A stretch of 64,000 bases of DNA from Bacillus renqingensis (GCF_016464375.1 NZ_JADDIU010000005.1:1-64000), one strand, 5' to 3'. Numbered from the stretch's first letter, positions 45,580 to 55,137 are shown. Numbers and translations are program-made. The notes: generated by a model from the sequence alone, not told the origin.

Positions 45580-47252
45580 GACCAGAATTTAAAGTGTTTA
45601 TGTTGGTTGTGTTTATCAGAGTTAAAACACTGAGCGAATGAATCATTAGAACACTCACCAGCAAAGGGCTCTGACGGGGTAAAGTTCTGATTTTCAAGAA
45701 CTTCATACATTCTCATCATCTCGTGATCTTCGTGCTCTAGAATGTGACAGTGCCATGGGTAAATTCCTGTAAATGGTCCAAATCGCACAATGATACGGGT
45801 AACCTCTCCAGGATTGGCACGAACAGTATCTTTCCACCCCCTCTCACTCGAATCTGGTGGTTGTGGTGGACCGACTGAAAGATTAGGACCATTTGGATCA
45901 CCAGTAAACACCGCACGATTTAAAATTTGAAAATTAACAAGGTGCAAGTGAATAGGGTGGGTGTTTGTAGTAGTATTGTAAAGCTCCCAAATTTCTATGG
46001 TTCCATTTAATGGGGTTTCTGTAAGGTGCGGTTGATCCCACATCATGTTATTTAATAATGGTTTTGGACGCCCAAAATCATCGGTTGTTTCAACTAAGAT
46101 GTTTTTTCGTACGATTACAGCATTTTTCGGGTCAAGTTGTGCGAAACAACTTAGCTTTGCTGGAATTTTACTTTTGTCAGGTTTTGATAGTTTTGGTTTG
46201 ACACGGAATTGCATGATCTGTCTGAGGTCAACGGAAGGCTTTTGACCATTAGGAAATGGGGCTTCTGCGTCATTCGTTAAGATAATATTTTGACTTTTAT
46301 AGTTAGAAAAATCGATAATGACATCGATACGTTCTGCTGGCGCAAGGATGATCTGGGATAATGTAATCGGTTTTTCGAGAAGTCCTCCATCTGTGCCAAT
46401 TTGGACAAAATCTAAACCAGGATTTAGACGGATACGGTAAAAACGAGAATTGGATCCATTAAGGATACGGAACCGATATTTTCGTGGTTGAACCTCCAGA
46501 TAGGGCCACACTTTTCCATTGACCAAGATGGTATTGCCAAAAAACTCTGGTACAACTGATGGGTTTGGTAGCTTAGAATCTAATGGTCGGTCAGGCTGTT
46601 GTTTTGGAGGTGGTTCATGACCTGGCTGAGTTGGATAGAATAGTTCACCATTAGGATAAAACGAACGGTCTTGGATAACCAGCGGAATTTCAAATTTTCC
46701 CTTTGGAAGATTCAAATCTTCCTCATCTTTATCTCTGAGTAGGTAAAAGCCCGCCAGTCCTGCATAAACATTTAAACGAGTGATTCCTACGGCATGATCA
46801 TGATACCAAAGTGTTGCAGGGCGTTGGCAATTTGGATAATAGTAGACTTCACGTACAAAATTAGGCCCAACATTTTTAAAATTCTGTGTAAACCATGCGT
46901 CTGGAAATCCGTCACTATCCGGACTAATCCGCCCTTCATGCAAATGGACAACGGTCCTTACAGAGGGGTTATCGGGTTCTGCACCGTGAACGGTTCGATC
47001 AACAGGCAGCAGGTGTTCAAATGGCAATTCATTTTTCCACTTGACTTTAATAGGATGATTTCGTTGTGTTTCGAATGTTGGACCAGGATACATACCGTTG
47101 TACCCCCAAACAGTGGTCGGCGGCAAATCACGATGTAATTTTTGCTTGACTTGCTTCATCGTTACCTCATAATATGGGATTCCATTATGCTTTCTTTTTG
47201 CCTTTAAGACAGGAGGAATGGGTAAGGGGTCTACAAATTTCTTTAAAAACAT
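45570..47252 (-). CDS. cotA: CotA-type multicopper oxidase (spore coat laccase) (560 aa)
   Basis: Three cupredoxin domains with copper ligands in LWYHDHAVGITRLN (type 3), HPIHLHLVNFQIL (about residue 440) and HCHILEHEDHEMMR (about 520, type 1 and type 3 ligands). No signal peptide, as in CotA. Length is about 45 residues above B. subtilis CotA, with a His-rich tail (FNSDKHNQHKHFKF) as the extra. Bilirubin oxidase activity is likely. ATG 47252 after aaaggaggc. Confidence 0.93.
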   Translation of the reverse strand: MFLKKFVDPLPIPPVLKAKRKHNGIPYYEVTMKQVKQKLHRDLPPTTVWGYNGMYPGPTFETQRNHPIKVKWKNELPFEHLLPVDRTVHGAEPDNPSVRTVVHLHEGRISPDSDGFPDAWFTQNFKNVGPNFVREVYYYPNCQRPATLWYHDHAVGITRLNVYAGLAGFYLLRDKDEEDLNLPKGKFEIPLVIQDRSFYPNGELFYPTQPGHEPPPKQQPDRPLDSKLPNPSVVPEFFGNTILVNGKVWPYLEVQPRKYRFRILNGSNSRFYRIRLNPGLDFVQIGTDGGLLEKPITLSQIILAPAERIDVIIDFSNYKSQNIILTNDAEAPFPNGQKPSVDLRQIMQFRVKPKLSKPDKSKIPAKLSCFAQLDPKNAVIVRKNILVETTDDFGRPKPLLNNMMWDQPHLTETPLNGTIEIWELYNTTTNTHPIHLHLVNFQILNRAVFTGDPNGPNLSVGPPQPPDSSERGWKDTVRANPGEVTRIIVRFGPFTGIYPWHCHILEHEDHEMMRMYEVLENQNFTPSEPFAGECSNDSFAQCFNSDKHNQHKHFKFWSKN

Positions 47253-47379
47253 TATTATGCCTCCTTTATTTACTCTTATTAATCCTTAAGTACATAATAA
47301 TCCCGATATTCAATGTATATGACATTTGTTAAATCGACAGTGGGTGTGCAGCTTAATTTATTTTTCCCAATAAACGAAA

Positions 47380-47412
47380 AATGTAAACTATATTTAATAT
47401 TTGGTTGACATT
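47380..47412 (+). promoter_or_regulatory. BirA operator overlapping the bioY promoter
   Basis: AATGTAAAC (47380-47388), 15 nt, GTTGACATT (47404-47412): an inverted repeat with one mismatch, like the BirA box (TTGTTAAC-N15-GTTAACAA type). The right half overlaps the -35 box TTGACA (47405-47410); the -10 box TATTAT is at 47428-47433, 17 nt away. Biotin-loaded BirA would block RNA polymerase here. Confidence 0.8.
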
Positions 47413-47476
47413 TAATTTGAAAACGAATATTATCATAATTGAATTAATTACATACTTATTTTGGGAGAATGTTAAA

Positions 47477-48055
47477 ATGAATCTTAAAGAAATTACCTTT
47501 GTAGCGGTGTTTGCAGCTGTTATGGGTGCGCTTGGTATCGTTCCGCCTATTACTCTTTCGTTTACACCCGTACCTATTACATTGCAAACACTAGGTGTAC
47601 TTCTCGCAGGGGGAGTATTAGGGGCAAGATTAGGGGCAATGAGCCAAACGGTCTTTTTACTGCTAGTTGCTGCTGGAGTACCTCTCTTATCGGGAGGTCG
47701 AGGCGGATTAAGTGTATTTGTTGGACCGAGTGTTGGTTATTTAATTTCCTGGCCAATTACAGCATTCGTTATTGGATATCTATTCTCGCGTATAGCAAAT
47801 TTAAAACTACAGCATGTTTTATTTATTAATCTGACAGTTGGAATCCTGCTTATCTATTTAATTGGTATCCCTGTTCAAGCATTGATCATGCACATTTCAG
47901 TATTAAATGCTGTAAAAATAAGTTTAGTGTTCCTTCCTGGGGATGTGTTAAAAGCTGTACTGGCTTCGATTTTAGTTTACAGACTGAGAAAGCACCCAAT
48001 TTTTTCAAGATCACTAGCAGCGAGCTACTCTAATAATGTAACTAAAAATAGTTAA
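47477..48055 (+). CDS. bioY: Biotin transporter BioY (192 aa)
   Basis: Six membrane helices with the BioY patterns TPVPITLQTLGVLLAGGVLGARLGA and GRGGLSVFVGPSVGYLISW. It is the S component that binds biotin, alone or with an ECF module. ATG 47477 after gggagaatgtt. The BirA dyad lies just upstream. In B. subtilis yhfU (bioYB) is followed by yhfT and yhfS, and this order is kept here. Confidence 0.95.
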   Translation: MNLKEITFVAVFAAVMGALGIVPPITLSFTPVPITLQTLGVLLAGGVLGARLGAMSQTVFLLLVAAGVPLLSGGRGGLSVFVGPSVGYLISWPITAFVIGYLFSRIANLKLQHVLFINLTVGILLIYLIGIPVQALIMHISVLNAVKISLVFLPGDVLKAVLASILVYRLRKHPIFSRSLAASYSNNVTKNS

Positions 48056-48061
48056 ATCCTA

Positions 48062-48088
48062 AAGAGACACCTTGATGTGTCTTTTTTT
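48062..48088 (+). terminator. Terminator after bioY
   Basis: agacac-cttgat-gtgtct with T-run after it. It separates bioY from yhfT, so yhfT-yhfS may need read-through or a second promoter. Confidence 0.75.
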
Positions 48089-48117
48089 AAAAGATAAGAA
48101 GAATAAAATTTTCGACT

Positions 48118-48300
48118 TTGAGAATTGTCTAGCTCTAGCGCCCTAGCGGCTAGTGTCCTTCGCGCTCCGCCCTACGATAAGTCAACATCGGTTCGCTTGC
48201 GCTCACCGTGTTTCCTTTATCTCAGTTGGAGCGCTCCACAAGGAAGGCTTCGGCAGCATTAGCATCGCACGAAGGAAAAGCGACCGCTTTTTCGAGGAGC
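48118..48300. repeat. Long Bacillaceae-type intergenic repeat, includes copy 2
   Basis: GC-richer segment starting gagaattgtctagctctag and containing the inverted pair ggttcgcttgcgctcacc. Its last 58 bp (48242-48299) match the repeat at 37565-37622. The segment then continues ctagcccctcggtag, with an inverted repeat tcctgaat-tgaaggcaaagagcgccttct-attcagga (48328-48362) beyond. It resembles the mobile, non-coding repeats of this family of bacteria. Confidence 0.7.
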
Positions 48301-48427
48301 AACTAGCCCCTCGGTAGTCTACAGACTCCTGAATTGAAGGCAAAGAGCGCCTTCTATTCAGGAGCGTCTTATGCTAGCCTTTAGGCTGATCAGGGCGCCT
48401 TGCGCTTTTCTAATAGAGGTGATAACG

Positions 48428-49897
48428 ATGGGCAATATAACTGAATCATATGAAACTTCCGCTAAAATTTTTCCCAACAAAATAGCCATCCATACTAATC
48501 GTCAACAGATCAATTATCAAAAATGGAGTGAATTGGTCAACCAAACGGCAAATTGGCTCCACTCACTGGATTCAGAAAATAAAACAATAGGAATTCTTCT
48601 GCCTAACGGAATCCCTTTCCTGCAGCTCTTTGCAGGTGCATCCAAGGCTGGCTGGATTGCGGTTCCCTATGATTTGAAATGGAAAACAACTGAATTAGAA
48701 AAGAGAGTAAAACTTTCCAATCCTTCGATCATTGTCACAACAAGAGAAATCTACGATCGGATTAAACAGATTATTCCAAATGTAACGAGTTTGGATGACA
48801 GTTTACGGGAAATCTCCCGGTTTGAAGTGAACATAATTAGGTATACGCAAGAAAATTTGCCTTTTTATATTGGCTTCACTTCTGGTACAACCGGAAATCC
48901 CAAAGCGTTTATCCGCTCCCAAGATTCATGGGTGGCGAGCTTTGATTGTAACCGTATTGATTTCGAAATAAATGAATCGGAGCATGTTTTTATTCCTGGG
49001 GCCCTAATTCATTCTCACTTTCTTTATGGAGCCATTAGCACCTTGTATTTAGGGGGAACGGTCTATCTATTAGATAAATTTTCTCCTATCGAAGGGCATT
49101 CATGGATACAATCTTATCCCATTACAACGATGTATGTTGTTCCAACAATGATAGAAGCATTTCTGAAACAGGGAGTTCAGATCAATAAATTTATAAAAAT
49201 CCTTTCATCGGGAGCAAAGTGGTCTGAAAGTTCAAAAATGGAAATATATCGTATATTCCCAAATATAACGATGTATGAGTTTTATGGGGCCAGTGAATTG
49301 AGTTTCATTACAGTACTTTCTGATCGGGATGGTATGCAAAAGGCAGCAAGTGTCGGGAAGCCTTGTTACGGAGTAGAAGTACAAATACGGCTGCAAGATC
49401 AGTGCCTAGCAAAGCATAAGGAGATTGGAAAAATCTATATAAGAAGTAGACTGGTAATAGATGGATACCTTGATCATGCGGGAAAGGACGTTCATTCGAT
49501 TCGGGATGAAGAGGGATGGGCTACGGTCCATGATATCGGTTATTTTGATGAAGATGGTTACTTATATATAATAGGCCGGGAGCAAAATATGATTTTATAT
49601 GGAGGAATCAATATTTTTCCTGAAGAAATCGAAAAGGTGATTTCCTTGCATCCAGATGTCGAGGAGGTTGCTGTAATAGGTCTGCCGGATTCGTATTGGG
49701 GCCAGGTTGTGGCTGCAGTAGTGAAAGGAAAGGGGAGCCCATTAGAGTTAAAAAGACTGTGTAAGAAGTATTTATCTTCTTATAAAATTCCCCGCAAATG
49801 GTTGTTTTTATCTGAAATGCCCTATACAACGAGCGGAAAGATCGCGCGTGCTGAGCTAATAAAACAAATGGAAAGCAAGGTGACGAGCGATGAATAG
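48428..49897 (+). CDS. yhfT: Acyl-CoA/fatty-acid ligase YhfT-type (489 aa)
   Basis: AMP-binding motif FTSGTTGNPKAFI (residues about 152-164), YEFYGASEL, and YDIGYFDEDGYLYIIGREQ-type motif (here HDIGYFDEDG, about residue 375), with the catalytic Lys in TTSGKIARAEL. It activates a carboxylic acid as acyl-AMP, then CoA thioester. Next to bioY and under the BirA region, the acid may be a biotin precursor such as a pimelate-related chain; this is inferred. ATG 48428 after agaggtgataacg. Overlaps yhfS by 8 nt. Confidence 0.85.
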   Translation: MGNITESYETSAKIFPNKIAIHTNRQQINYQKWSELVNQTANWLHSLDSENKTIGILLPNGIPFLQLFAGASKAGWIAVPYDLKWKTTELEKRVKLSNPSIIVTTREIYDRIKQIIPNVTSLDDSLREISRFEVNIIRYTQENLPFYIGFTSGTTGNPKAFIRSQDSWVASFDCNRIDFEINESEHVFIPGALIHSHFLYGAISTLYLGGTVYLLDKFSPIEGHSWIQSYPITTMYVVPTMIEAFLKQGVQINKFIKILSSGAKWSESSKMEIYRIFPNITMYEFYGASELSFITVLSDRDGMQKAASVGKPCYGVEVQIRLQDQCLAKHKEIGKIYIRSRLVIDGYLDHAGKDVHSIRDEEGWATVHDIGYFDEDGYLYIIGREQNMILYGGINIFPEEIEKVISLHPDVEEVAVIGLPDSYWGQVVAAVVKGKGSPLELKRLCKKYLSSYKIPRKWLFLSEMPYTTSGKIARAELIKQMESKVTSDE

Positions 49898-50984
49898 AGC
49901 GGTAATTGTCGATGCAAAAAGGACACCAATTGGGAAAATGAATGGAATTTTACGGGATATACAGCCACAGGAGCTTGTTGCTCCACTCCTCCAGCATTTA
50001 GCGACAGAATTAGAAGAAAAGATTGATGATATCATTTTGGGGAATGTCGTTGGACCCGGTGGAAACGTAGCCCGGTTCGCTGCCTTAGAGGCAGAATTAC
50101 CTCTTTCTGTACCGGGACTCACAATTGACCGTCAATGCAGTGCAGGATTAGAAGCGATTCGAATGGCATGTTACTATATCCAAGGAGGAGCAGGCCGTTG
50201 TTACATTGCTGGTGGTGTAGAAAGCACAAGCACCTCTTTATTTCCATCGAGAGCAAGATTTTCTCCTGAAAAAATTGGCGACCCTGATATGGGCATTGCT
50301 GCAGAATATGTAGCTGAAAAATATGCGATTTCAAAAGAGATGCAGGATGAATATGCACTATTAAGTTACGAGCGCAGCTGGGAGGCGTATGAAAAAGGAT
50401 ATTTTACGCAAGAGATCATTCCAATTGGAGATTACCACCAGGATGAAGAACTATTTAGAAAAAGAAAGCTCGAAGTACTTTTAAAAAGAGCGAGGCCGAT
50501 ATTTAAAAGGAACGGTACCGTTACCGCAGCGAACAGTTGTAGTATTCATGACGGGGCGTCGGCTGTTCTTGTCATGGAAGAAAAAATGGCAATAAATAAT
50601 GGTTTTCAGCCTATCCTGCGATTTGTGGATAGCGAAATCGCAGGTGTACATCCTAATTATCCAGGGGCAGCCCCTATTCCGGCTATTCGAGCCTTATTAA
50701 AAAGAAACCAGTTAACGATTGAGGACATTGATTTAATTGAAATAAACGAAGCCTTCTCTTCGAAGATAGTTGCCTGTATGAAAGAACTCTCCATTCCTTA
50801 TGGCAAAATAAATGTTTGCGGAGGAGCTTTAACGTTAGGACACCCTTATGGAGCTTCGGGAAGTATCATGATCACAAGGCTTTTCTACGAGGTCCAAAGA
50901 CGAAAGAATGTCAACTATGTATTAGCGGCAATTGGTAGCGGTGGAGGAATCGGCGTAGCGGTCCTATTCGAGTTAGCAATATGA
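49890..50984 (+). CDS. yhfS: Thiolase, YhfS-type (364 aa)
   Basis: Catalytic Cys in DRQCSAGLEA (about residue 88), NEAFSSK (His/Asn box, the usual NEAFA), and the C-terminal Cys/His region CGGALTLGHPYGASGS. Length is slightly short of the usual 390. It may condense or cleave acyl-CoA made by YhfT. The overlap means coupled translation. Confidence 0.88.
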   Translation: MNRAVIVDAKRTPIGKMNGILRDIQPQELVAPLLQHLATELEEKIDDIILGNVVGPGGNVARFAALEAELPLSVPGLTIDRQCSAGLEAIRMACYYIQGGAGRCYIAGGVESTSTSLFPSRARFSPEKIGDPDMGIAAEYVAEKYAISKEMQDEYALLSYERSWEAYEKGYFTQEIIPIGDYHQDEELFRKRKLEVLLKRARPIFKRNGTVTAANSCSIHDGASAVLVMEEKMAINNGFQPILRFVDSEIAGVHPNYPGAAPIPAIRALLKRNQLTIEDIDLIEINEAFSSKIVACMKELSIPYGKINVCGGALTLGHPYGASGSIMITRLFYEVQRRKNVNYVLAAIGSGGGIGVAVLFELAI

Positions 50985-51061
50985 AAACGATGATGAGCAT
51001 ACACCAGTACATTAAAAGAAATGTGTAATAGTAGAAGAAGATGAGTACGAGGAGGATGAGT

Positions 51062-51904
51062 ATGAACAGAACGAAATGGTTGCTCGTCTGTCTTTCTCTT
51101 TTTTTAGGATTAGCAGGTTGTAGTGCAAAAACGGATCGTCAAGTCGAAAAGATAATAGATAAGGAACATTTAACGAATGAAGAGAAACAGCTAGTAAAAG
51201 ATTCCATGCTAATTGAATATGTAAAAGATACATATGGCAATATTGTTCAAATTACAGGTTTTGAAATCATTCCAGAAGAGCCGGAAGAAGCACCCCCTTA
51301 TATTACTGTAAAGGTAAAAGACAGAGAGAAGGGATGGGGTGCCGAGATTTCATGTGAATTGTATTCAACTTCCAAAGGAAAAACAACATGCAAACCATAC
51401 GACAATTATTTATTTAGGGCCTTGAGTGAAGGGGTTCAAAAGGAAGTGGAACCTGCTCTTAAGAAAGCATTTGGAACGGAAAAAGGAAATGTAAGCTACT
51501 TTGCGTTTGCATCGGTAGACAATGCGCAAGAAAAACGGTGGAAGTTTCAGCAAAAGCCGGATTATGAGAAGTTAAAGGCTGAAGTTCCGATAAGCATCTA
51601 TATTCATTCAACGGCAAAAGAATCGTCTATTGGAGATTATTCCAATCAACTGTTTACATTTATTCAAAGTCTTAAAAAACAAGAAGCAATATTGCTTGAT
51701 TCGAACAATGGTATAAATTTTTATAAAGATGAAAAATTACGGGATCAATACGGAAATGTATATGCAAAAATCATAACACTTGATCAAGCAGACATAAAGG
51801 AAACGAAATCTCCTGAACAGCTGAAGAGCCATGTAAGAAAAGGCTATATGGATGGGTATAATGACGAGAAAGAAAGGTTTGAAAGGAGAATGGGCGACCA
51901 ATAA
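51062..51904 (+). CDS. Putative lipoprotein, DUF1672-like or unknown (280 aa)
   Basis: Signal with lipobox LAGC (residues about 17-20, after a helix LLVCLSLFLGLAGC). A second motif ends in RKGYMDGYNDEKERFERR. I recognise the general style of Bacillaceae DUF1672 lipoproteins but am not sure of the family. ATG 51062 after gaggatgag. Stands alone 77 nt after yhfS. Role unknown. Confidence 0.7.
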   Translation: MNRTKWLLVCLSLFLGLAGCSAKTDRQVEKIIDKEHLTNEEKQLVKDSMLIEYVKDTYGNIVQITGFEIIPEEPEEAPPYITVKVKDREKGWGAEISCELYSTSKGKTTCKPYDNYLFRALSEGVQKEVEPALKKAFGTEKGNVSYFAFASVDNAQEKRWKFQQKPDYEKLKAEVPISIYIHSTAKESSIGDYSNQLFTFIQSLKKQEAILLDSNNGINFYKDEKLRDQYGNVYAKIITLDQADIKETKSPEQLKSHVRKGYMDGYNDEKERFERRMGDQ

Positions 51905-52072
51905 CCAACTTAGTGCTTAATGTAAGGTTATCACCTATTGGGAATACCCTTCACCTAGCTGCGGTGAACCTTATCACAAATAGAGGTTGCTTTATTGTTA
52001 GGCATTTAATAGATAGGAAGTATTCTCAGATGGGAGCCAATACCGTTTTAAACAAAGGAATAATTTGATACC

Positions 52073-52114
52073 GATACACAAAACAATACATTTTACTGTA
52101 TTGTTTTGTGTATC
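52073..52114 (+). promoter_or_regulatory. 18-bp perfect palindrome upstream of the sigma-54 promoter
   Basis: gatacacaaaacaataca (52073-52090) and its exact inverse (52097-52114), 6-nt loop, followed by tttttttg. It may be the terminator of an upstream transcript. It also lies about 57 bp before the sigma-54 promoter, where an enhancer site for a LevR/ManR-type activator could be. Sequence alone does not decide. Confidence 0.6.
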
Positions 52115-52170
52115 TTTTTTTGTGTATTAGTTAAAAACTGATAAAAACAGTGGTTTTAATACAGTTTTTT

Positions 52171-52186
52171 TGGCACGATAGTTGCA
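52171..52186 (+). promoter_or_regulatory. Sigma-54 (SigL) promoter
   Basis: TGGCACGATAGTTGCA matches the consensus TGGCAC-N5-TTGCA at all fixed positions (-24 GG, -12 GC). The transcript start should be near 52198, giving a leader of about 150 nt before the PTS gene. No sigma-54 activator gene lies in the window, so it acts from elsewhere. Confidence 0.85.
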
Positions 52187-52347
52187 TTAGTATTAGTGAC
52201 GACAAAAAAGAGTGTTACTGTGTCAAATGTATCACAAGTCTGTTAGGGAAAAAGGAAAAGTTGCTGCATTCATTCACTTTGGTTACAGGTTCTCTAGAAC
52301 TTATTTATATATTTAAGCTGTAACAATAAGAATAGGGAGGTAAGAAG

Positions 52348-53316
52348 ATGGTAGGAATTATCATTGCTAGTCACGGTGATTTTGCCAATGGTATCTTGCA
52401 ATCCGGAGAGATGATCTTTGGAAAACAAGAAAATGTAAAAGCCGTTACATTGATGCCGAGTGAAGGACCTGATGATGTAAAGGCAAAAATAAAAGAAGCA
52501 GTCGCCTCTTTCGACAACCAAGATGAAGTATTATTCTTAGTCGATCTTTGGGGTGGAACTCCTTTCAACCAAGCTAACAGCTTGTTTGAAGCACACAAGG
52601 ACAAATGGGCAATCGTTGCCGGCATGAACTTGCCAATGTTGATTGAAGCATTTGCATCGCGGCTCTCAATGAACACAGCGCGTGAAATTGCCGCACATAT
52701 TTTAGGCACAGCTAAAGAAGGGGTTAAAGTAAGACCTGAAGAATTACAGCCAAAAACATCTGCTGCTGCAGCTGCTAAACCATTAAATGCAGGCGCCCCT
52801 GGTAAATTTGAATACGTGTTAGCGCGTATCGACTCTCGTTTACTTCACGGACAGGTAGCAACTGCCTGGACAAGAACAACACAGCCTACACGTATTATCG
52901 TTGTGTCTGATGCAGTGGCCAAGGATGACCTGCGCAAGAAACTGATCCAACAGGCTGCTCCTCCAGGTGTAAAAGCACATGTTGTTCCTGTTGCTAAAAT
53001 GGTCGAACTTGCAAAAGATGATCAACATTTTGGCGGCCAGCGTGCGATGCTTCTTTTTGAAAACCCGCAAGATGTGCTGAGAGCGGTTGAAGGCGGTGTT
53101 CCATTGCAGACCATTAATGTTGGTTCTATGGCGCACTCACCTGGTAAAGTTCAACCGAATAAGGTGTTGGCCTTTAGCCAGGATGATGTTGATGCTTTCG
53201 CTAAGTTGAAAAAACTTGGTTTGAAGTTCGATGTACGTAAAGTTCCGAATGATTCAAAAGGCAACATGGACGAAATTATCAAGAGGGCTCAAGAGGAGTT
53301 AAACAAACAAAAATAA
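52348..53316 (+). CDS. manX: PTS mannose-family IIAB component (322 aa)
   Basis: IIA domain (residues 1-125) with active-site His9 in ASHGDFANGI, an Ala-rich linker (about 138-150), then IIB domain with active-site His167 in RIDSRLLHGQVATAW. Phosphate passes HPr, His9, His167, sugar. ATG 52348 after gggaggtaag. Fusion of IIA and IIB is the ManX/LevDE form. Substrate likely mannose, glucosamine or a related hexose. Confidence 0.93.
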   Translation: MVGIIIASHGDFANGILQSGEMIFGKQENVKAVTLMPSEGPDDVKAKIKEAVASFDNQDEVLFLVDLWGGTPFNQANSLFEAHKDKWAIVAGMNLPMLIEAFASRLSMNTAREIAAHILGTAKEGVKVRPEELQPKTSAAAAAKPLNAGAPGKFEYVLARIDSRLLHGQVATAWTRTTQPTRIIVVSDAVAKDDLRKKLIQQAAPPGVKAHVVPVAKMVELAKDDQHFGGQRAMLLFENPQDVLRAVEGGVPLQTINVGSMAHSPGKVQPNKVLAFSQDDVDAFAKLKKLGLKFDVRKVPNDSKGNMDEIIKRAQEELNKQK

Positions 53317-53355
53317 CCCTGATGGTGATCAGGAGAAAAGGGAGGATTAATCATC

Positions 53356-54162
53356 ATGGACTTAAATATTATTCAAATGATATTAGTCTTTATCGTAGCA
53401 TTTTTAGCCGGTATGGAAGGAATTTTGGATGAATTCCACTTCCACCAACCGATCATTGCTTGTACGTTAATCGGCTTAGTTACTGGAAACTTAGTACCAT
53501 GTCTTATCTTAGGCGGTACCCTTCAAATGATTGCTCTAGGTTGGGCAAACATCGGAGCTGCCGTAGCACCGGATGCTGCATTAGCATCAGTTGCATCTGC
53601 CATTATTTTAGTTTTAAGCGGGGCTGGTAAAGCCGGTGTATCTTCTGCAATCGCGATTGCTGTTCCGCTCGCAGTTGCTGGCCTTTTATTGACAATCATC
53701 TGCCGTACAATTGCAACAGCATTCGTACATTTTATGGATGCTGCAGCTAAAGAAGGGAACATCAGGAAAGTTGAAATGTGGCATATCGTTGCGATCTGCA
53801 TGCAAGGGTTACGTATTGCAATTCCAGCTGCATTAATTTTAGCTATTGGTGCGGCTCCGGTTAGAGACTTACTTGCATCTATGCCAACTTGGTTGACAGA
53901 CGGTTTGGCAATCGGAGGGGGAATGGTCGTGGCTGTTGGTTATGCAATGGTTATTAACATGATGGCTACAAAAGAAGTATGGCCATTCTTCGCCATTGGT
54001 TTCGTATTGGCAACGGTTTCGCAAATCACACTTATTGGTCTTGGTGCTATCGGTGTGGCTCTTGCACTTATCTATTTAGCGCTTTCCAAACAAGGCGGTT
54101 CGGGTAATGGTGGAAACAAAAACACAGGGGATCCACTAGGCGACATTATTGATAACTATTAA
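53356..54162 (+). CDS. manY: PTS mannose-family IIC component (268 aa)
   Basis: Hydrophobic, with several helices and GMEGILDEFHFHQPIIACTLIGLVTG at the N-terminus, the signature of the mannose-type IIC. It forms the sugar channel with IID. The next gene follows after 20 nt, with aaggagg before it. Confidence 0.93.
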   Translation: MDLNIIQMILVFIVAFLAGMEGILDEFHFHQPIIACTLIGLVTGNLVPCLILGGTLQMIALGWANIGAAVAPDAALASVASAIILVLSGAGKAGVSSAIAIAVPLAVAGLLLTIICRTIATAFVHFMDAAAKEGNIRKVEMWHIVAICMQGLRIAIPAALILAIGAAPVRDLLASMPTWLTDGLAIGGGMVVAVGYAMVINMMATKEVWPFFAIGFVLATVSQITLIGLGAIGVALALIYLALSKQGGSGNGGNKNTGDPLGDIIDNY

Positions 54163-54182
54163 GAAGGAGGAGGACATGAAAA

Positions 54183-55094
54183 ATGGCACAAGAATTGAAA
54201 TTATCTAAAAGAGACCGTATTTCTGTTTGGTGGCGTTCCACTTTCATTCAAGGTTCTTGGAACTATGAACGTATGCAAAACGGTGGCTGGGCATTTTCAA
54301 TGATTCCCGCAATCAAAAAATTATATAAAACAAAAGAAGATCGTGCTGATGCACTAAAGCGTCACTTAGAGTTCTTTAATACTCACCCATATGTAGCTTC
54401 ACCAATTATTGGTGTAACTTTAGCGCTTGAAGAAGAACGTGCAAATGGTGCACCCGTTGACGACGTAGCCATTCAAGGGGTTAAAGTTGGGATGATGGGA
54501 CCTTTGGCAGGTATCGGGGACCCGGTTTTCTGGTTCACAGTTAAACCAATCCTTGGTGCGTTAGCCGCTTCTCTTGCGATGACCGGTAACATACTTGGGC
54601 CTATTATTTACTTCGTTCTATGGAATATCATTCGTATGGCATTTACGTGGTATACGCAGGAATTTGGTTACAAAGCCGGTTCTAAAATTACGGACGACTT
54701 ATCTGGCGGATTACTTCAAGATATTACAAAAGGTGCATCCATCCTGGGTATGTTCATCCTTGGTTCATTGGTTAACCGTTGGGTATCGGTAAAATTCGCG
54801 CCAACTGTTTCTGAAGTTAAACTTGATAAAGGTGCTTATATTGACTGGGATAAAATACCTTCAGGGGCGCAAGGGATTAAATCTGCGTTGGAACAGCAAG
54901 CTGCTGGTCTTTCATTAGAACCGACTAAAATAACGACGTTACAAAACAACTTGGATAGCTTAATTCCTGGTTTAGCCGGATTGCTGTTAACGCTTCTTTG
55001 CATGTGGTTGTTGAGGAAGAAAGTTTCCCCAATCGTTATGATTCTTGGATTGTTCGTGGTCGGTATCGTCTTCCACTTAATCCACTTAATGTAA
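54183..55094 (+). CDS. manZ: PTS mannose-family IID component (303 aa)
   Basis: Starts with ...FIQGSWNYERMQNGGWAF, the IID motif, then LEFFNTHPYVASPIIGVTLALEE and GPLAGIGDPVFWFT. One or more membrane helices at the end. Forms a trimeric complex with IIC. ATG 54183. Confidence 0.93.
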   Translation: MAQELKLSKRDRISVWWRSTFIQGSWNYERMQNGGWAFSMIPAIKKLYKTKEDRADALKRHLEFFNTHPYVASPIIGVTLALEEERANGAPVDDVAIQGVKVGMMGPLAGIGDPVFWFTVKPILGALAASLAMTGNILGPIIYFVLWNIIRMAFTWYTQEFGYKAGSKITDDLSGGLLQDITKGASILGMFILGSLVNRWVSVKFAPTVSEVKLDKGAYIDWDKIPSGAQGIKSALEQQAAGLSLEPTKITTLQNNLDSLIPGLAGLLLTLLCMWLLRKKVSPIVMILGLFVVGIVFHLIHLM

Positions 55095-55108
55095 TCTATC
55101 AAGACTCT

Positions 55109-55137
55109 TGCCTAGGCTTTTAGCCTAGGCCTTTTCA
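55109..55137 (+). terminator. Terminator after manZ
   Basis: gcctaggc-tttta-gcctaggc then cttttc; a long GC stem. DUF956 therefore lies behind a terminator and may have its own promoter. Confidence 0.75.
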
